Positions 58,601 to 64,000 of a DNA stretch of 64,000 nucleotides are shown in pieces (position 1 is the stretch's first letter; the number at the start of each line of letters is the position of its first letter). The notes under the pieces are model-generated. The model was not told the DNA's origin. It did no database searches and worked only from the letters and a program-made list of their open reading frames with translations. The translations under genes and the position numbers were made by a program. The DNA comes from Aulostomus chinensis (taxonomy: Eukaryota; Chordata; Actinopteri; Syngnathiformes; Aulostomidae): assembly GCA_037954235.1 (NCBI GenBank), contig JBBMOA010000021.1:22166125-22230124 (forward strand), read 5' to 3'.

Positions 58601-61600
58601 AATGTCACCTCTTTGTCCTCATTAGTCATTCCAATTGCAAGGTGTGAGTACTTTCGGTATTCCGGTAGCCATTGACTTAAATTGACATTTCACTCAGTGT
58701 CTCTTATTTCAATCAGTATTCTTGTGTGGCTGCTTTTGTCTCCGTCCCCTCATTTCCAGCCATGCCATTTCACCTTTTTGTCTCCCTGGAAATGGATTAG
58801 GCAGCCAGGACAAAAATTAAACTGCCAAATCCATTAGAGCTCTTCAGTGGTTCCGACTCATTTCATGCTTGTTCATCATGCCCTTTTCCAAGCTTGTCGC
58901 TTTCCATGCTTTCATTATCAGTTGCTTCTTTGCCTCGGTCATTCCTATGGAGACACAACATGCATGATGGAAAGATCCCTGGATGTCGCTGTTCAAGATG
59001 AGCTACCGTGACTTCTGATGATACCTGATGACCTGCAGCCATTAAAGTGACTGTAGTGACTGAGGAGATAATCTCATCTGTTTGGTCAAATAGCTGAGGG
59101 GATCCTCCACTCTGTCAGGTTACTGTTGCGTCATTTTGTGAGCCATGTGCTGCTTGTATTCACCCACCACCCCTAAAGACAGTGACAAACGCCGTCCTGT
59201 GTCATTGAGGCGGGAGCACTTTTCATTAGTGTGTGGTTGTGTCCGTGTGGCGCTTGCGTCTGATTTACGACCTTCCCTCTCTCGACACTTGACACTTTTA
59301 TGACTGTCTGCTAATCTGAGCTGCCAGCTGGGCTTCATTCCAATGCATTGTTGGATTATTTATATATTTATTAAATTTTTTCCCTGACTGGAAAGAAGAT
59401 GGAATAAAGAATTCCGTATCTGTAACCAGACGTTGTTACAAGTGGCCGCTGTGCAGCTTCTGTGCACACTCACTTCCTTCCTCCTTAAATGGAATGTAAG
59501 TGAATCCATCAAGGACCCTCAATTTCCATTTTTTAATTAAACAAATCCAAAAATGGCCATAATTACACTTTTCAATTACAACAATCCAGTCAGTGTCTTG
59601 TCGTGCGCATACTAACAATGTTCGCACACGTTCAAAGAAGCGTTTACACATGAATGTTTGAGGCACATTTGTGTAAGCAAAGCAATATTTCTGTATGGAG
59701 AATTTGACAAGATGTAGACGAGCTTGGATGTGCTCCAGCAGCTCTTTTGGTGAGGGAGACTTACTGTAACTGGTGGAAGCTTACACGGTGGGATTCCAAT
59801 GCTGTGACGCAAAAGGTCAAGTGCTTGTCTGAGAATGTCTGCGCTGCCTTTTTTGCTAGAATGTCAGCTAGAGAAAAAAAAATATGGACGAACCTGAGAT
59901 TTTTGACCCATGAGTTACGCACCGCAACTAATGTGTCCTCATTCCAACAGTGGTGTGGCTGCCAAAGTGTGTGAGGGTGTCATGAATAAAGCAGGGATGA
60001 TGCTGGTGATGCAGTGCACGCCCCTTTAGACCATGGATGGCATTTTAGTGTCAGTTCACATAACGATCTCCTACTTCACAGCTTCTTTCAAACAGTTCTG
60101 CAGTTTAATAGGAGCCTTCATTTGGTCTTAACTTCCTGTAACATTTGCTTGTCACAGGATCGCTTTCCCATCAATGGATAAAGTAATGGATTAATTGTAT
60201 GCAATTCAAGTACATGTTTTTTTACATGCACAATTGAGAGCTTTACATGTAATTAACATAGCTCTTGTCATAAACCAATGGGCTGTGAAGAGGATTAGTG
60301 TTTGCATGTGAATGGAACCCCTGTCAGCTGTGGGATGTAATTAGGGTTAACAACTAAGCTTAAACCCAAAACATCTTCAAGCAGGAGTCATTGAGCATTG
60401 TAATTAGGGAGCTCTTTACAGGGTGAACTACTGTGCTCTATTTTCTCTAACTTTACACCCATCGCTGCCTGCCTTTGTTAACTTTAAGAGGGAGCACCAT
60501 GCAGCCAAGGACCTCAGCTGGATGAGAGGCCGCATTTGAAATGCAGGCACCATTCACAGCTCATTATGAGATATGATTACATTGAACTGGTGCCGGACAC
60601 CAGGAACATCCATCATGATTGGAGATTTGTCACTGAGTATCAATACAGTGTGAGTTCTCAGGTGCGCAGAACAGGCAGCTTGTACTTCTGTGCTGCACTG
60701 CCCTCAGGGTTTGTTGATGAGGATTTCCCCAGATGAATAATCTCACATTAATTCACATTTTGTGAATTAACTGGAGGTGGATCAGTGTGTGAATGTGAAT
60801 TTAAAGAGAGAAGCCATGTTTTTTGTTTTTAATTTTTTTTGTGGAAGATTCCAGTACCTCCTCCAACCCAAACCACCATAGACTGTACATTGTTTCTTCC
60901 AAGCCTCTGACTAAACACATACATACGTTCCCTCTGGGCTGTCATCACAAATTAGTGTTGAAACAGACGATTTTATTTTGTGTCATTTCCTTTGGTTAAT
61001 GTCTGCTAAGACTGAAGCACAAAAGTCTTGATTAGGCTACATGAAAAATGAAAGTACTTGGATCCATTTATAAGCACACAGGTGAGGGTCTACTGCTGCA
61101 GTGTTTGGCCAATCAGATGTAGACTATTATGCCAAAAGTCCACCAAAGTCACGCCTTTGTTGTCTCATTCACCAACATGATCTCAGGGGATCTAGTATGA
61201 GACAGTTCGCACATCTTGAGTGCACACAACATCCCAAAGAATTCTGTTGTGAGAGAGGCTGTCATGTGCCTGCATGATGCCGTTGTTGCTGAATGTTTTC
61301 CACATAACAACGTGGACCTCAAAGACATCATTTTTCTACCCAAAGAGAGCATTAAAATGTGTGTGTGAAGACATGTGAGGTGAGAAATATGCAACAGAGC
61401 ACCTGAATCTTCATTCATGTTTGAGCAGTTCGGTTGTTTCGCTCTAGTCTCATGAGCTGGTCAGGTTGATTGGTTTGAGGTTTTGATGTACTATGAGGTA
61501 TGTAAGGGTTGTCGGCCCACCTGTCACCCACCTGTGATCTCTCAGATCTCTGTGATCAAGACTAGAGCAGGACTGAGCCTGTGTGCAGAACTCCGGGGCA

Positions 61601-62467
61601 AGCAAGACACCAAGGGAACCTTCTCAAATGAAAATGCAATCTTTAATTATCAGTTTGACAGCACTGTTGTTAAGGTCTGATTAGATTTAGGCAGGAAAAA
61701 GAGAAACTTTGTTAGGTTTAGGAAAAGATTATTGTTTGATTTAAACTAAAAAAAATAAAAGATTAAAACAACTGAAAAGTACCCTGATGTCTCACTAAAT
61801 ATACCAGGTTTGTTGCTGGAAAATGGCAGAAAAAGGAGACCTGTCTCGTTAGTCAGCAGTCATATGGTGGAAAACAGATATCTCATTTACTTTCTCTGTA
61901 AGAGTTCAGCATGAAATATACAAAACATAAATCTCTAGAGAAATTATATGCAAAATATATATAGCAATATAGCACAAACTGACTTAACAAGCTGGGGTAT
62001 TATTCACACACATATGAGACAAGGCTGCATCCACACGCTGCCTCAGATGGACTAGGATCTGATTTACTGATTTACATTCCTGCCTATCATCATTATATAT
62101 AATTATGACAAACAAAACATTGCTTTTTCTACATAAACATTAAATTGTTGTTTACATGTTTGACCTATCAGCTAAAACAGGCATGGTCATCAGACTTTCC
62201 TGTAAAATTTAAATAAAAACTGGTAAGTTCTTTTTTACATTTGCTGTATCAATTAAATCAAATTACAGCAGAGCATTGTGCAGTTAATTCTTGTGAGTAA
62301 ATTACAATATTGTGGTTTATTTTGTTTTTGTTTTTTACTGTAAATGTGTATTGATTGTGTTCACAGTAATTTCAAGGCAAGAGTTGCTTATGATAACCCA
62401 TAATTTACCCCAGATTCCAAGATGTTGCAGTAAAACATTTAATAGGGAAAATATTTATTATGCATGC
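55653..62467. other. Intronic DNA with possible regulatory blocks
   Basis: No exon recognised. A C-run lies at 56708-56725. Compact non-repetitive blocks that could be conserved non-coding elements lie at about 58590-59080 and 60270-60440; the latter has two TAATTAGGG homeodomain-type sites, at 60339-60347 and 60401-60409. The 66-codon frame at 60536-60736 has no splice signals. Confidence 0.35.
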
Positions 62468-62732
62468 ATATGAATCATCCATCCATTTTCGTTACCATTT
62501 TTCTGTTAAGGGTGGGGGGGGGGTGGCTGGAGCCTCTCCTAGCTGAGGGGTGGGGTTCACCCTGAACGGGTCACCATTCTGTCACAGGGCCATCAGGAGA
62601 AAATAGGGGTTCAGTGTGTTGCTCAGGGATACTTGGACATGATCACCGGGGGAAGTGGGGATCAAACCAGCAACCCTTCGTTTGCCAGACAGCCACTCTA
62701 CCTCTGAGCCATGCTGCCCCAATATGAATCAT
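62468..62732 (-). repeat. Chimeric tRNA-derived SINE with perfect 11-bp TSD
   Basis: Element 62479-62721 on the minus strand. Its head reads 'ggctcagaggtagagtggc' (A-box region) and 'ggtttgatcccc' (B box), followed by 'aagtatccctgagcaacaca', a tRNA-derived head unlike that of the V-SINEs here. Its 3' half ('gaatggtgacccgttcaggg', 'ggctccagcc', 'cccttaacag', 'aaaatggatggatg') is the V-SINE-type tail. ATATGAATCAT flanks it at 62468-62478 and 62722-62732, so both halves inserted as one unit. Confidence 0.88.
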
Positions 62733-64000
62733 AGACCAGTCAAATAATATTTACCTGTAAACGACTGTAAATAAAAAACAGATCAAACCAAAGTCAGAGC
62801 TGCTATAAATTCAAATGTTAGATTACAAGAACAAAATGATACAAATCACCTAAAACCGCCATTTAGAGAACGAGAAATCAGATGCAACAAACTAAAAGTT
62901 TGCAGATTTCAGAGCAGGAATGAGAATGTCTGCTTTGTTTGTTGGTGGTCTGAGTTCTGCTGTACAGAGCCCAAAGTGACTGAGCCATTTCTGGCTCTGG
63001 GATTAAGTATGCGAGCCCTGCAGCCCTTGCATGGGGCTGTGGTTTTAAAGAGGGGGGGGGGACGACGACAGCAAAACATAGCTTTTCAAGTCACTTCCTT
63101 CAACAGACAAATATCTCTTGGCATGTGGAATGTCTTGTTGAAGTTCAAAATATTAGCATACTGAGTTATGAAAAAATGCACTTAATAGAACAGACACAAG
63201 AGTCTGACAGTCCAGCCTGGAAAATACACAATACAGTTGAAATACACACATCACGCTCTGTATTACCTTTCATTATACACACATGATTATGAATGTTTGG
63301 GAAGTGTTTTATGTTTTCATTGGTAATAGAGACAATACTCAGATAGATCCAAAGATGCATAGTAGATATTGATTACTGGATACAAAAACACCAATACAGA
63401 CAAACCTATAGATTCTGCATTGACCTATTTCTCTTTAAGATACATGCCTGCATTTATTGACCTATCCGCCTGTTTGGTCGCTATTTTTTATGTAATGTTG
63501 CTGTCAGAGGTAAAATTTGATGTCTTGCTGGGTTTAAATATTGTAGAGAATATCGTAGTTTATTAATTGTGCTTTCATGCAGGCCATTTGAGTTTGAGAT
63601 TGCGTTTGTTCGCAGATGAAGTCAGGGAATCTGTCTCTGGTTTAATTGTTCTCTGTCTAGTTGACTCAAAAAGTTAGCTTAGAATGCTTCTCTTCTATTA
63701 GTTGCCATCTCTAGAGAAGCATAATAAAAAGAATAATTTATTCTCTGTTTATCCAGAGTTGTAGCAGCTGTCTGATATTCAGCCAATTAAAACTCAACAT
63801 TCCCAGCATCCATGCAGTTTTTTTTAGATGCACTATTTCCACTGCATCAACACCAGCTGAAGGAAGAGAAAACATCCCCCACTCACTATAACTGTTTCAA
63901 TTTGTCATGGATGCGTCGTCAAGTACTTCTACTACAGCCTAAATTGTCCAGCGTCCCCTGTCAACCTCCCCAGAGAAAGGTCACAAACTTGTTGCCTTCA
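62733..64000. other. Intronic DNA, nothing recognised
   Basis: A G-run lies at 63052-63061. No exon, RNA gene or known repeat is seen up to the window end. Confidence 0.4.

Larger units (their letters stand above)
18799..64000 (+). other. vstm2a: Presumed vstm2a intron 2, partial
   Basis: It starts at the GTACAA donor after exon 2. No exon encoding the expected continuation (G-strand region with the second Ig Cys in a YECRV-type motif) was found by eye on the + strand up to the window end, nor any convincing other gene. The intron is therefore inferred to be at least 45.2 kb. It carries transposons, simple repeats and possible regulatory blocks listed separately. A missed exon or an assembly gap cannot be excluded. 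Confidence 0.5.

Noticed and set aside
1..64000. tRNA or rRNA genes
   Set aside because: The only A-box/B-box pairs belong to SINE heads with SINE bodies and tails; no cloverleaf gene was seen.

Overview
The window is nuclear DNA of a ray-finned fish, probably a percomorph-type teleost; the species cannot be fixed from sequence alone. Four things support this. There are spliced vertebrate exons. Several copies of a DANA/V-SINE-type tRNA-derived SINE occur, with the body motif around 'tgtgtggagtctgcatgttc'. There is a dead Rex6-like (R4/Dong clade) LINE fragment. Long (CA)n, (GT)n and (GA)n microsatellites are dense. No bacterial genes, operons or CRISPR arrays are present. Nearly all long open frames are microsatellite or SINE translations, or are expected by chance.

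One protein gene is recognised with confidence: the 5' part of vstm2a (V-set and transmembrane domain containing 2A), on the + strand. A CpG-rich promoter and 5' UTR lie at about 16.9-17.58 kb. Coding exon 1 (17582-17660, signal peptide) is followed by a 971-bp intron full of microsatellites and by exon 2 (18632-18798, first half of an Ig V-type domain). The exon holding the second half of the Ig domain was not found by reading, so intron 2 probably fills 18.8-64 kb and continues past the right edge. The 5' UTR holds several short upstream ORFs, including a minimal ATG-TAA.

Region by region: 1-16.9 kb is intergenic. It carries four V-SINE insertions or remnants, a probable solo Gypsy-type LTR (12.57-13.03 kb), an enhancer-like conserved-looking block (4.4-4.75 kb) and two unrecognised gene-like stretches (1.8-3.2 kb and 11.5-12.1 kb). 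The stretch 18.8-64 kb, inferred to be intron 2, carries a probable non-autonomous hAT element with ATGCA subterminal repeats (26.8-27.5 kb), a V-SINE (32.0 kb), the Rex6-like fragment (32.9-34.1 kb), a 25-bp minisatellite (44.8-45.1 kb), an inverted LINE reverse-transcriptase remnant (46.4-47.2 kb), a 247-bp local duplication (49.7 and 52.3 kb), two V-SINEs with exact target-site duplications (50.5 and 53.1 kb), a teleost interspersed repeat (55.05-55.3 kb), a purine/G-rich tract (55.4-55.65 kb) and a chimeric SINE with a perfect 11-bp target-site duplication (62.5-62.7 kb).

The observations most worth following are the (CT)n microsatellite serving as the polypyrimidine tract of the exon 2 acceptor, the uORF cluster, the indel-free 247-bp duplication inside the presumed intron, the chimeric SINE, and two isolated exon-like segments with good splice signals (34.29 kb plus strand, 43.2 kb minus strand).
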